This document shows, piece after piece, positions 47,651 to 59,072 of a stretch of DNA of 64,000 nt. Location of the stretch: the NCBI GenBank assembly GCA_037074705.1, contig CM073596.1:28308001-28372000 (forward strand), in the 5' to 3' direction. The position numbers were made by a program, and so were the translations under genes. The notes below the pieces were generated by a model. That model worked only from the letters and a program-made list of their open reading frames with translations. It made no database searches and was not told the DNA's origin. The DNA comes from Zhengitettix transpicula (Eukaryota > Arthropoda > Insecta > Orthoptera > Tetrigidae). Within the stretch, counting starts at the first letter, position 1, and the number at the start of each line of letters is the position of its first letter.

Positions 47651-48906
47651 CCACTGTGAATAAAAAGTAAGGTTAATTTGTTTATAAAATATAAATTCTT
47701 TATTTATTCTTACAAATCAATTTCATTCCCTTCAAAGTAATCCCCGTCCGATAAAACGCACTTTTTCGAAAGCTTTTTCCAGTTATCGAAACAGTCGGAA
47801 TAGTCTTTTTCCTGTATAGCCTTTAAAACCTTCTTCGATTCGGTTTTTATCTTCTCAATCGTGTCAAAACGGCGTCCCCGCATTGGCCTTTTGAGTTTGC
47901 TGAATAGCCAGAAGTCGCACGGAGACAAATCAGGCGAATACGGTGGTTGCGGAACGATATGAGTCGAAGAACCAATGTAGTACGACATGGTGCATTATCG
48001 TGATGAAGGAACCAAGAGTTGTTCGCCCATAATTCCGGCCGTTTCAGACGAATAGCTTCACGCAAACGACGCATAACGCTCAAATAATATTCTTTGTTGA
48101 CAGTTTGGCTCCGCGGAAGGAATTCATAGTGCACCACACCACGATAATCAAAGAAAACTGTCAACATGACCTTGATTTTTGGTCTTGCTTCACCTTTAGC
48201 ACGATATTCGCTGGATTGGTCGGTGGTTTCAGGGTCGTATGCGTACATCCAAGTCTCGTCTCCAGTCATGATGCATTTCAAGTGGTCCTGATAGTCAGAC
48301 AGCAAAGTTTCACACACATCAACTGTTTTTCTAAGAAATTGAGCGATTTTGGCACCAATCGAGACTTGACGCGTTTGAGACACAAAACATTCTTCAAAAT
48401 GGTTTGGACTGAGCCAAGTGATATCAGCGAGATCTCTAATTGTTCATCGACGATTTTCATGCAGCAAATCTTTGATTATTTGGACGTGGCCCTCGTCGTT
48501 AGACGTTGATGGTCGTCCAGAGATGGTCGTCCAGAGCGCGGTTCATCTTCAACGCGTTCTCGGCCCTCTTTGAACTCGTTGTACCACTTATAAACGTTTT
48601 TTTGTGCCATAGTTTGATCATAGTTCCGCAACATTTCCAACGTGTCCGCACAAGAATATTCGTTCCGCAAACAAAATTTGATGCAAGTTCTTTGCTGAAC
48701 AAAATCACCCATTGCAAAAATCGAAAAATTCGCGTTTGGTTGTTTACAAAAACACGTGTAACTCGGAGAAAATTAAACCTTTTAACAAACAGACGCTTGG
48801 AAAATATTATAGACAGTCCTATCAAACTGGGGAAAAAAAATTATCTGCCTTCCTAATACCCGGGAGTTTTAAATGACAATTTCATCTTACTTTTTGATCA
48901 CAGTGG
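47651..48906 (-). mobile_element. mariner transposon, full length, frameshifted
   Basis: The 1,256-bp element has inverted ends CCACTGTGAATAAAAAGTAAG (plus strand, 47651) and its partner at 48886-48906, with two mismatched bases in the loopward part. TA is duplicated on both sides (47649-47650, 48907-48908). The size, TA target and encoded D,D34D-type transposase fit mariner. It interrupts a LINE C-terminus. Its ends look intact, so it could in principle be moved by a related active transposase elsewhere. Confidence 0.95.
47710..48712 (-). pseudogene. mariner transposase, inactivated by frameshifts
   Basis: The frame opens at an ATG at 48712 with a helix-turn-helix N-terminus (MGDFVQQRTCIKFCLRNEY, then VYKWYNEFKEGRERVEDEPR and SGRPSLDD). 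It shifts frame near 48530-48470. A second frame carries the linker region (LKRVKSRLVPKSLNFLEK). A third (about 48383-47960) carries GDETW, the first catalytic Asp, and HHDNAP, the second. A fourth (47988-47710) carries YSPDLSPCDFWLF with the third Asp and ends GNEIDL. The enzyme would cut and paste the element at TA sites in the nucleus. All three catalytic residues survive, but at least three frameshifts prevent a full product. The common WVPHEL motif is not recognisable. The subfamily is not assigned. Confidence 0.92.
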
Positions 48907-49300
48907 TATGCTTTCTTCTTCCAATTTCTACTTCCCAGATTCCGTAGATCCTCCTCCACTCCGTCCAACCATCTTCTTCGGCGTCTACCTCGTTTGGAAA
49001 TTAGTTTTCGTCTTTTTGTTTTCTATTCGTTGTTCTGGGTGCATGCTGTGTCGTTGTCTATTCATCCGTCCGGCTTCAACTCTTTGGATTTTCGCAACTT
49101 TGGTCTTTTTACGGAAGGAGGGTGTTAACCTCAAGCCCAACCCTCAACCTGGAGGGCCAGGGTATCGCCTTTAGTCTGGTCATCACCTTTGACCTGTCCA
49201 GCAAGGGAGGCCCTGCCAGTAGCTACGCCATCGCTGGCACAGCTCTCAGGATCACTTGACCACTCAAGCCCCACCACCACTTCAAGGTGGGGATATCATT
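48907..49300 (-). pseudogene. LINE remnant, distal part, internally deleted
   Basis: On the minus strand, the bases next to the mariner encode RRRRRWLDGVEEDLRNLG followed by SRNWKKKAY, which is in frame with the DRERWKK segment beyond the mariner once the element and one TA are discounted. The next 300 bp upstream is GC-richer and noncoding (AACCCTCAACCTGGAGGGCC, GCTCTCAGGATCACTTGACC on the plus strand). It resembles a LINE 5' untranslated region more than ORF2. If so, most of the coding region has been deleted. The clade is probably RTE-like but not certain. Confidence 0.6.
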
Positions 49301-50050
49301 GGTGGAGCTGTAAATTTTGTGAGGTTCAAAAATATATTTGTGGGGTTCTTGCTCCCGTTGGTATTTATCAAAAGGCTCTTTAATTGCTGGTAATTTAATG
49401 GAAATTGGCTTTTTTCTTTCGATGACGTTCTTTTCTGGTTCCATCTATTAGGTTATGGGATTGCAATGCTGGTGTAGTTTCTGTTTTTTCCCCCTTGGTT
49501 TCACTGGTTTCTTCATTTGATAGAGTGGAGAGTGTTTCGGAATGTTTGATGATAGTCGTTTCTTTGAAAATGTAGTTGGTTGTGATTGATCGATCATATC
49601 TGCCTCCAAGATGTCTTCATGTCTGGAGCTTGAGTCATTTCCGGGTGATGTTTTGAAGGTGATTTTATAATTTTACTAGTAATCACTGTAGTTTGGCAGG
49701 ATGTGTCTTCAAGATTTTCATCTTTGGTTCGAATTTCAGACGATTCCGGGTCATTTGGTAAATTGGATGGTAGCCTCTTCGTGGTAACTATTTCTGATTT
49801 GGGTGAGGCTGTCTTGTCGACGTCCGTAATGTGAGCGTTGTTGTTGGATACGGGTTCCTGTATTTTGTTTATGACTGTAGATGATTGAATTTTTACGGTT
49901 GTTTTGCCACTACTATTTGGGCAATTGTTTGCCAGGTTTTCTTCAATTTTTCAGTTGTAGCATGCTGTGTTCTCCGGGGACAGGAATATGGGGAACATCA
50001 TAATCTATTAGTATTAAATCAGGTAGGTTGCTAAATTCAGTTGGATCCAT
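49301..50050 (-). pseudogene. Broken Lys/Ser-rich coding region of unknown origin
   Basis: From an ATG at 50050 the minus strand reads MDPTEFSNLPDLILIDYD and about 20 further codons, then a stop. The next frame is open for roughly 115 codons (starting KIEENLANNCPNSSGKTT, with TDVDKTASPKSEIVTTKRLP further on). A third frame adds about 65 codons (KTSPGNDSSSRHEDILEA) and a fourth starts MEPEKNVIERKKPISIKLPA at 49444. The collinear switching between frames, each rich in Lys, Ser, Pro and Thr, suggests one ancestral protein of about 230 residues with small indels. The composition fits a disordered linker or a LINE ORF1/gag-like protein, but no zinc knuckle or other domain is visible. It ends where the LINE remnant begins, near 49300. 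A host gene fragment is an alternative. TTATTAATGCAG just upstream (about 50114-50125, minus) would suit a 3' splice site, but this is weak. Confidence 0.45.
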
Positions 50051-51390
50051 GTAAAACTACCTACGGAAGCTCATAATGTGACTGAGTCATGGATCTTGTA
50101 GACAGACCTGCATTAATAATATTTTAGAGGTTAGAGTAATGCTGTGTTAAGCTAATTCGTTTTCTATTGCATTGTGGGAGATTATCGGACATACGTTGGA
50201 AATAATCACTCGGCTAAAGTAGCCTTTGAAGGCGCCCCATGGTATTTCTCTCTCTCTCTCTCTACTACTCCGTGACGTCACAGATCCGTGTTGCAGGGAA
50301 GGGAGAAATGAATTTTCGGCTTCCCCGAAATATAAGTGTGAAGGACAATGAAGAGACTTAAGACTTATCGGATGAGGGCCGGTGTGAAATTTCCGGAGTC
50401 CCGGGTTTGGTTCTGAGTCCAGGCAAATGTTTTTACTCTTTATAATTACCAATATATTTTTTTTCATACTTATTTTGAAAATAATGTTCTTGCAAAAGAA
50501 ATTTTAAATTTTTTCGTTACATTTGATGCCAAATTTTAAACCGTTTCGTTTTTTAGAGGTAAAAGAGTTAGTAATGTTTGAGATATATTATTAACGAACA
50601 AGCAGAAGGGATACCAACCATTCAACATTGTTCAAGTAACAGAATTAAATTACTATAGTTGTTTAAATAAAATAATAAATTATTTCTATCGTTTCTGACT
50701 CATAAATGACGTTTGTTGCTTGCGAATAGCGACAGACACCCTCAATTTTCGGCTAAAAATTAATTATTTCTCGTTTGAGAAGAAGTTGGCAGCCGTAACT
50801 GCATCGAGTTCAGTTCAAATTGCCTGCATGTCAACACGTCCGGATTGTGTAATAGGCTTCAACGACCAAGAAAGTGCTTAACGTGTGAAATAGCGTGGAT
50901 GAAGCAAATTTATTAGGAAACGTGTGACGCATCAAGGTAATAATGATTGACCGTTTCATTTTTATATGGGCCTTTTGACAAATACATTTAAATGTGTCAT
51001 GGACTCACGTGTTGGTGTTTTGCAGATTAGAGTTTGGTATTAATGTAAATTTATTGAACACGCAGGTCCTGGATCACATTGAACATTTCCCGAAATGCTC
51101 CCGAGTTTGTTCGACAGCCTTGTGACGTCATCGTCGCTGCTGCGACAGTCCGGTTTTTCAGGGAGGTAATATTTCTTCGGACGTGTAAGTACATTTAAAC
51201 GGCTAATATTAATCGTCCAATTTGTTGGCTTAAAGATCACCAAGCACGAAGTGATGACGTCACATTCATACACAGAACGTGTATGAGGAGGACATTTCCT
51301 TCATTTAGCATTTGAACCTTTTGACCATCAACAAAATATTATTGCGGTTGAGTCGGCGTTTTTATGTATTAAATGGAAGAAAAAAAACAT
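50051..51390. other. No gene; contains three TGACGTCA sites
   Basis: Mixed, then AT-rich sequence. A short (CT)n tract at about 50247-50263 precedes TGACGTCA at 50273. Two more sites are at 51123 and 51255, in a GC-richer patch with a minus-strand 77-codon frame that has no domain. Confidence 0.35.
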
Positions 51391-51952
51391 CTTTCGCTAT
51401 CGGAAGGGCGTGGGACAAGTACCCAATGCCCGACCTACGTGATGGAAGTTTTTCTAGGGTTTTCCCTGCATCACTTTAGGCGAATTCTCGGGTAGGATGG
51501 ACTATTCTCCTTTTCAACGTTCCGTAGCTCCTTTATAACCATAGCGGCGTGTTTGTCTTCCACTTGTCTGCTGACTCCAGCATCACAGAAAGCAGAGTGA
51601 AGTCCTCAGCCTGTTTGGAGAGGTTACGGGGTCGAAGACATTGGGCATACGGTACGGGTTTTCCGGTATTGCCATTGGAACAGTCGGTCTGCTGCCTCCT
51701 AAACTGGTCGAGGTGCGGAGAAGGAAATTCTGCGTCATCAGATCAGAGCAAACCCCTATTGGGACAAGTATCCAATCTAGAGTTTGTCCTCTATCAGTTT
51801 TAGGCGATGCCGGGTAGTATCCTTAAACCAAATCCCGGGGGCACTAATAAACCCTTGGCTACCTTGATCTACCATTCCGCATCCCACCTTTCACTCCTTT
51901 TCCTTTTCTACAAGAGGGGAGTTGCCACTATATGGATTACCCTGTCTACACC
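51391..51952 (-). mobile_element. Foldback family, rearranged copy
   Basis: An arm piece (CTATCGGAAGGGCGTGGGAC to GAATTCTCGGGTAGGAT, 51391-51500) is joined to the module GGACTATTCTCCTTTTCAACG...CAGCATCACAGAAAGCAGAG shared with 55229-55370. The inner module and an arm follow, ending ATTACCCTGTCTACACC. The terminus belongs to the TGTAGACAGG subtype. Confidence 0.78.
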
Positions 51953-51964
51953 TGTTTAAACCTT

Positions 51965-52110
51965 TAAAAAAATCCTCCGGAATGTTGCTTGTTCTGTGTA
52001 TGAATGAGACGTTCACCAAGTTTCGTTACAATTTGTCCACGCGTTTAAATTTGTATCGAGATTAACGTAAATACATACATGCATACAAATATACATTGTA
52101 TAGATTTTCA
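51965..52110 (-). mobile_element. Helitron tail fragment
   Basis: Resembles the last 140 bp of the minus-oriented copies on the plus strand: TTTCGTTACAATTTGTCCACGCG, TAAATTTGTAT, AACGTAAATACATACATG, CAAATATACAT and TATAGATTTTC. Confidence 0.6.
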
Positions 52111-52334
52111 ATCAGACGTAATTTTTTTCATTTTCATCATTATATCACCTTGACCTTAGCTTTGTAAACATTTTTATTTTATTCACAGACAAATGTATAG
52201 TTCCCATATGCCGTAATTTTTTTGGCTGATTGATTATGACAATTGTTGAAATATATCATTATAAGAGAGAGATTCGTTGAACGCTTGTTCTTTCTGAATA
52301 AATGTTTAGAAGCTGGTATTTTCATTATCATTAA

Positions 52335-52933
52335 TCTATATAATAAAAAAGAATGTATGTTTGTATGTATGTATGTATGTATTTACGTTAATTTCTATAC
52401 AAATTTAAAAGTGTGGATAGATTGCAACAAAAATTGGTACACAAATTCTTCAAAACACGAGAAACGGTACTGTGAGGGTGAGAAACGCCTAGCATACATG
52501 TGGAAAGAATTATAATTAAAAACCGTGATCATTAAATATTAAATTACTGCGCGCCAATAGACAATGACGTCACGCGAGAGAAAGACGTTACTACGCAACG
52601 AACAAAGGAAATATCTCCTTTATTAGGAATGAAATAAAGCAGAAATATATTCTTTAAATAAAAAGTATAATTTTATACAGCAATACTCCATCGAATGGTA
52701 ATAAAGAAGAATACGAATTACTTTACCATCCTTGGGGAAAATGTAAGTTAATTTTCGCGCTGTATTAGTTGTGAGTCTAGCTAACAATTTCATCAATGTA
52801 ATATTTCGTAATGTATGAAGACTGAGTGACGATTATATCCTGAAATACTCAAGGAATATATTTAAGTATTCAATTAAATACTTTTTCGAGTTTATATAAA
52901 TAAGTACACGAGCAACGCCGGGCACCCAGCTAG
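52335..52933 (+). mobile_element. Non-autonomous Helitron, short subfamily
   Basis: TCTATATAATAAAAAAG at the start, CGCCGGGCACCCAGCTAG at the end, A at 52334 and T at 52934. It has an extended (TATG)n near the 5' end and TGACGTCA at 52565-52572. Apart from that repeat it is almost the same as 6245-6804. The 90-codon frame at 52243-52515 runs into it and is a by-product. Confidence 0.85.
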
Positions 52934-53670
52934 TTTAAATTAAACCTTTTCTACATATACGGAAATAAAGAACTCTTGTACTTAATATTTAATTTGAATA
53001 GTTAGTAACTGTATTAAACAGAAATTCATAAATTTTATCCCGGTTGTTTGCTTTGCAAATTAATATTATTCTACATTGAAGAGATAAAAGTAAACATTGG
53101 AGTATTTTGTCGAAATACGTGTCAGCTAAATCGTATTATTACAAAAAGAATCTCGTAAATAGATAGTAAATAAATGAATATAGTTATTGCTTAGAACAAT
53201 AACCGAAGTTTAATAATGTGTGCAGACGATTCTACATTTATTAATATATTTGTTGCAGTGGTTTAAGTTAATGATTTTACATTATAAATTTTTATAAAAA
53301 ATAATAGGCGTGTTCATGGCAGAAAAACAAGCCGAAGCACAAATTGGGGCTCACCTTTTCTTTCCATTGCTGGGAAATATCTGACATAGGTTTACAGAAC
53401 GTATTGCAAATTTGTCCCGCGGACACCTGTTTGCTGAGGGGCCGTGCTTGCTTTGGTATTCCAATATTTGGCGTAACCACACTTGCTTCAGGCCCAGGAC
53501 TGACTGCAATGTACGTGCTTGAATTGCCAACACGTTAGAAATACTTGGCGTTGCCCAATTTCTCCTTGCCATCGCGGAGCACGTCCGGCGCAAGTCCGAC
53601 AAGATTATTGCATTAAATTACGAGAATAAATGTAAACGTATCCATAAACGAGAAACAATGAATATAAAAC
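52934..53670. other. No gene recognised
   Basis: AT-rich to 53300, then mixed with overlapping frames of 62-83 codons on both strands around 53292-53602. None has a recognisable domain. Confidence 0.3.
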
Positions 53671-53870
53671 GTCCTGTGGTGTAGGGGTCAGAGTGACTGC
53701 CCAACAGAGGTCCAGGGTTCCAATCCCGGTGAGGGATGTTTGTGTGTGTGTGAGTGAAACTCTCGTCAAATCTGGTCACCGAAAAAGCAAAAATCAATTC
53801 CCTTAATTAGTCTCTAATAACCTGAGCTGTAAAAATTCAATAAAAATAAACCTTTTTTAAAAAAATAAGA
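53671..53870 (+). mobile_element. tRNA-derived SINE
   Basis: TGTGGTGTAGGGGTCAGAGTG fits a pol III A box and GGTTCCAATCC (53716-53726) a B box (consensus GGTTCGANTCC), at tRNA-like spacing. A TG-repeat and an unrelated body follow, and the element ends in an A-rich tail with AATAAAAATAAA. The 3' trailer is not tRNA-like and the tRNA half does not fold as a complete cloverleaf by eye, so a SINE is more likely than a tRNA gene. The end is approximate. Confidence 0.7.
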
Positions 53871-55227
53871 AAAGGGGTAACAACAGAATCTGCAAACAGC
53901 TGAATTTTGGCGTCCAAAATAACACAAAAACTGAAAATCATTCCGTTTAATATCAACTAATTAAGCCATAATTTTTATTGGACTAACGTAAAAATACTTG
54001 ACGTTGAACCCAATTTTCAAACTATGATTAACTCGAAAATTATCAACAATAGAATTAATAAATATACTGTAGAGATTGCAAATGTGTAATGAAATGTTTT
54101 ATATAAATTATTTTTTTAATTATCGGCAGAGCATTGTAAAGAACAGCATTGTTTGGCGCGTGAATTCAGAGACTAGAATGGTTTAGCGTCGACAGTCACT
54201 CAGATAGTCAGAGAGAAGAGAGTGTGTTTGGGAGGCAGAGCTAGTATGTAGTTAGAAACAGTCAGTCACGAGTGTTCTGGGAACATGGGGACAGCCTGGG
54301 ATGTTAGAATTCAGCAAAGTATGGGCTGAAGATCATCACCTTTTCTCTTAAAGATTTTCTACAGAAAAACTGAATGTGATAATATATACGACAGTTAAGC
54401 GGAAATTCGCTGAAAGTGTTGGAAAGTAAGACGATAATACAATCAGTGCTATGGGCTGAAAATGAAAATAGTGTTATATTAAAATTAAAATAATCACGTG
54501 TCCCCATCCAGAGCAGCTCTAAATAAATGGTTTGTAAATAAAAAACTTAATTCTGTGAACATTTACGTAATTTTCGTTTACCGCCAGATTTCTATAGTTT
54601 TTGTTGTTGGTATAAATTTTAGATGTTGTTGTTTAAATTCATTTTTTGCTTTTCTACCTTGGTAAAATTTGCAAATGACTGCCTTTTTTATATGCCCTAT
54701 AAGCGGTCCTGAAATTTAGATTCTCATAAAAGCTGAGGCATTTACTTAAAGATATAAAATGTAAACTCAAGAAAAATCAATTTTGTCAAATAAATAATCT
54801 TTGATTCATTTTTAAATATTATTGAATATCACATAGTTTGACACTCCAACAATTAATATTGTGCTTACCAGAATAATTTTAATTTTAAAAGTGTCACCAA
54901 CATATTAAGTAGATTCTATTACCCCCCCCCCCTACTGAAGTAGTTAAGGTCTTTGGCTACATTATTTATATATTCGTCCCGCTAGTCAGTGCCGTGCTGT
55001 AGAAGTTCTTACTTGAGGTCTGCCAATAATCTTGATGAACTTTCCCAGAGAGCTTTGTTGATGACTTCTCTCTGGTTTTTTGAACTCCTTTTTTTTAACG
55101 AGGATAAGTAAAAAAATCTTCAAAAACACACCGGTAGCAGTTCGCACTACACGGTCGTGTGGGATTCTAACCCACAAAAAATCACCTCCATTTCCATCGG
55201 TCTTAGCTGCGGGTCTTCCTCCTATTA
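53871..55227. other. No gene; possible reversed SINE-like piece
   Basis: AT-rich with a C-run near 54922. On the minus strand near 55165 GGGTTAGAATCCCAC looks like a B box, but no A box is evident. Frames here have no domains. Confidence 0.3.
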
Positions 55228-55228
55228 T

Positions 55229-56420
55229 GGACTATTATTCTTTTCGACGTTCCGTATCTCCTTTATAACCATAGTGGCGTGTTTGTCTTCCACTTGCCTG
55301 CTGACTCCAGCATCACAGAAACCAGAGTGAAGTCCTCAGCCTGTTTAGAGAGGTTCCGGGGTCGTGGACCTTGGGCATACGGTACGGGTTTCCGGTATTG
55401 CCATTGGAACAGTCGGCCCGCTGCCTCCTAAACTGGTCGAGGTGCGGAGAAGGAAATTCTGCGTCATCAGAGCAAACCCCTCTTGTACCATCGGAAGGGC
55501 GTGGGACAAGTACCCAATGCCGGACCTACCCGATGCACGTTTTTAAAGGGTTTTCCCTGCATCACTTTAAGGCGAATTGCCTGGTAGGATCCTTAAACCA
55601 TAGTCCGGGGGGCGTAGTTAACCCATCGCTAGCTTCCTCAACCCTTCCACATCCCCCTTTTCAAATCCCTTCCTGTGCAAAGGGGAGTTGCCACCATGTG
55701 GATTACCCTCAAATTGACTTGGGCATATGGTAAGAGTTGTCCGCTATAGCCATTGGAATAGTCGGCCAGCTGCCTCCTAAACTGGTAGAGGTGCGGGGAA
55801 GGAAATTCTGCGTCATCACAGCAAACCCCTCTTCCGCAATCGGAAGGGCGTGGGACAAGTATCCAGTGCTGGACCTACCAGATGAAGGTTTTCTAGAGTT
55901 TGTCCCATATCACTTTTAGGCGATGCCGGGTAGTATCCTTAAACCAAAGCCCGGGAACCATAATTAACCCTTGACTACCATCCTCTACCCTTCCGCATCC
56001 CCCCTTTCAAATCCCTTCCTGTGCTAAAGGGGAGTTGGATTACCCTCAAGTAGCCTTGGGCATATGGTAAGAGTTGTCCGCTATTGCCATTGGAATAGTC
56101 GGCCAGCTGCCTCCTAAACTGGTCGATGTGCGGAGAAGGAAATTCTGCGTCTCCACAGTAAACCTATCTCCTGCAATCGGAAGGGTGTGGGATAAGTACC
56201 CAATGCCGGACCTACCTGATGCACGTTTTTAAAGGGTTTTCCCTGCATCACTTTTAGGCGAATTGCCTGGTAGGATCCTTAAACCATAGTATGGGGGACG
56301 TAGTTAACCCTTCGCTACCTTGCTCTACCTTTCCACATCACCCCTTTCATATCCGTTCCTATGCTATTAAAGGGGAGTTGCCACCACGAGGATTACACTC
56401 GTGTAGCCTGTTGCCCTAAA
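55229..56420 (-). mobile_element. Foldback family, tandem array of three one-armed units
   Basis: After the 55229-55370 module, CTTGGGCATAYGGTAMG starts at 55370, 55718 and 56055, so units of about 348, 337 and 366 bp follow head to tail. Each runs through the inner module and arm to GGGGAGTTG...GATTACCCTC. The last one ends with the complete terminus GTAGCCTGTTGCCCTAAA. The units differ by many substitutions, so the array is not new. Confidence 0.85.
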
Positions 56421-57872
56421 TATATATATTTAAAAAATGGCAGAAGAAATATTGTATGGTTTTTTGAGACGATTTTTTTTCTGTAATTGGCCAGATTATA
56501 GATATTAATCTTCATCATTCCGTTTACGGAGTATAGCTCTATATAATCGCGATCGCAACGTCTGAGTTTCGAGTAATAAAAACAGGATGCGACAGGGGTC
56601 GGTGGTGGTGAGAAGGGAGAGAAGTGCTGGGCGTGGAGAAACCACAGGCTATTCGTGTTTGGACACCGTATGATATCGACAAAGCAACGGGCACCGATAA
56701 GCGCCTTAGGGCAGCCACTGGACCATTAATCATCCCGAAGAGTCGGGCGCTTACCTGCTGCCTCGCCATCCCCGTGCAAAATCTACACTGATTCTTTTGC
56801 GAGCTATCAAAAAGCAATCACCCCTTCCCCTTCCGACGAGGAGCAGGAAACTTTCAGCCTCACTCCTCCCTTCACTCTGCAGTTATTTTATATTTTTTTT
56901 GAAACGGGGAACAGAGGTAAAAGTTCTGACTTTGGTACGTGTAGTGTAACTTGGCAGCGATTCGGCTCTAATTCATTTATAGTGTTTGTCTGGCGGAAGC
57001 TGATATTTTGCTACTTCACAAAAACCGCTTATTTATCCCCGAAAGCTGCGCCTGTCTTCTTAACGCCACGAGTTTCTGCTTCGCATAAATTCGCTCGCAA
57101 ATTGTGAAAGGACTTTGTGCACCCGAGTATGTATGTATATGTGTGTGTGTGTGTGTTATTCATGATTCAGAGAAAGCGCCTTTCTCATTTTTATTACCCT
57201 CCTTTTTTTTTCCCCCGCCCAGTAGTCAAACGTCGTTGTCCTGTTTCAAAGTCAGTTGAATTTCAGAGAGCTGTGAGGCAATTTTGTCTCGCTCAAACAC
57301 TGCGTAAATACGGCACTTAAAGGCGCCATAATAGCTGATAATGTGTGTGGGTGTACGAGAGATACAGAATAGAATTTTGTTTGAGAAGAGCAACATTACG
57401 TCTCCGTTTCTAAAGTACGTTTCAAGCTTTGGGTTTGTCAGGAAAATTTTAGTTTTAAAACAAAGGAGAAACATGAATTATATTTTCTCCTGCTGACGTG
57501 CAGCAGCAGGCAACTTAACCAGAAAATAATCCCTTACCTTTGTTTATAAATCGCCACTTCTACACATCTTTACAACTTCTCTTTCTCACTTTTACAAAAC
57601 GCATTTCAGTCTTTCAGTTGGAATAATAAAACACTTCTTTAACCCTTTAATTTAAGATTCTCATCCTTGATGTTTAGACGCAGTTTTGCTTTTATTAGAT
57701 TTTCTAGAGAAGAGCCACAATAAATTGCTACGTACAACTCTGATAAAATAGTCTCTTACGTAACACAGTGGAACCTTCATTATTTTACTTATGGCTGATA
57801 GTTTTGAATGAAGTGTAATCGATATTATTACACAAATAATCGATCCCGTTGAGCTTCATTTTATTACTTTGA
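56421..57872. other. No gene; short GT repeat
   Basis: A (TG)n tract lies at about 57139-57156. GC-richer parts (56540-56860, 57000-57310) have frames of up to 92 codons without a recognisable domain. Confidence 0.35.
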
Positions 57873-58459
57873 CTAGCTGGGTGCCCGGTGTTGCTCGTGT
57901 ACTTATTTATATAAACTCGAAAAGTATTTAATTGAATACTTAAATATATTCCTTGAGTATTTCAGGATATAATTATCAATTGCCACTCAGTCTTCATACA
58001 TTACGAAATATTACATTGATGAAATTGTTAGCTAGACTCACAACTAATATAGCGCGAAAATTTTCCGCAAGGATGGTAAAGTAATTCGTATTCTTCTTTA
58101 TTACCATTCGATGGAGTATTGCTGTATAAAATTATACTTTTTATTTAAAGAACATATTTCTGCTTTATTTCATTCCTAATAAAGGAAATATTTCCTTTGT
58201 TCGTTGCGTAGTAACGTCTCTCTCTCGCGTGACGTCATTGTCTCTTGGCGCGCAGTAATTTAATATTTAATGATCACGGTTTTTAATTATAATTCTTTCC
58301 ACATGTATGCTAGGCGTTTCTCACCCTCACAGTACCGTTTCTCGTATTTTGAAGAATATGTGTACCAATTTTTGTTGCATTCTGTCCACGCGATAAAATT
58401 TTTATAAAGAACAACGTAAATACATACATACAAATATACATCCTTTATTATTATATAGA
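57873..58459 (-). mobile_element. Non-autonomous Helitron, short subfamily
   Basis: On the minus strand starts TCTATATAATAATAAAGGATG and ends GGGCACCCAGCTAG, between A and T. It contains TGACGTCA at 58230-58237 and aligns along its full length with 6245 and 52335 in the opposite orientation. Confidence 0.83.
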
Positions 58460-59072
58460 TTATTAATCTATACTCTTGTTAGACACTGTTTCATTTGATG
58501 ATAATTCAAAGGTTTGCAATTATTCTGCAAATATTTTTATCTCATTACACTTTTGGTACACACACACAAAAAAGGAAGCAACTCGTGAGCCGTTATTTGT
58601 GTTTATTTAACGAAGTGTGGCGCGTGGGAGCCCCAATTGTTGTCTACCTGAAGGTGGTCGGTCCCTGAGGGGTCGTGATGTTTCCCTTCTCTGAGGCAGG
58701 AGGGTTTCCTTTTGGGGGAGGGCGGCTTCCCTTGTTTCGTAAAGAACAGACGTTTTCTTTAGAGTCCTGGCTAACTGTGAACGTAACGTAAGAACCAAGG
58801 GCAATAGGATTAGGTTTCGGTCGAAGGTTTGTCTACGGAGGAAACTATACATAGGGATCATTAAGCTTATTCTTACAGAATCAAATTTATTAAATTTAAT
58901 ACTGTTACTTCTTGGCGCTATCTGATACATTTATCTTGAAGTCTAAACTTGCAAAAAAAATCATTCTTTACCTACTATTAAAATGCCCAGTAAAAATAAA
59001 AGCCGTATTAGGCAGAACAATTAAAATATAGCCTCTGTGTTATTTATCTCCTTCGGAGAATCAGTTCTTTCA
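58460..59072. other. No gene recognised
   Basis: A 107-codon minus-strand frame (58607-58930) is rich in Arg and Leu and has no domain; probably chance. Confidence 0.3.

Noticed and set aside
48105..48856. Plus-strand ORFs of 116 and 134 codons
   Set aside because: They are antisense shadows of the mariner transposase.
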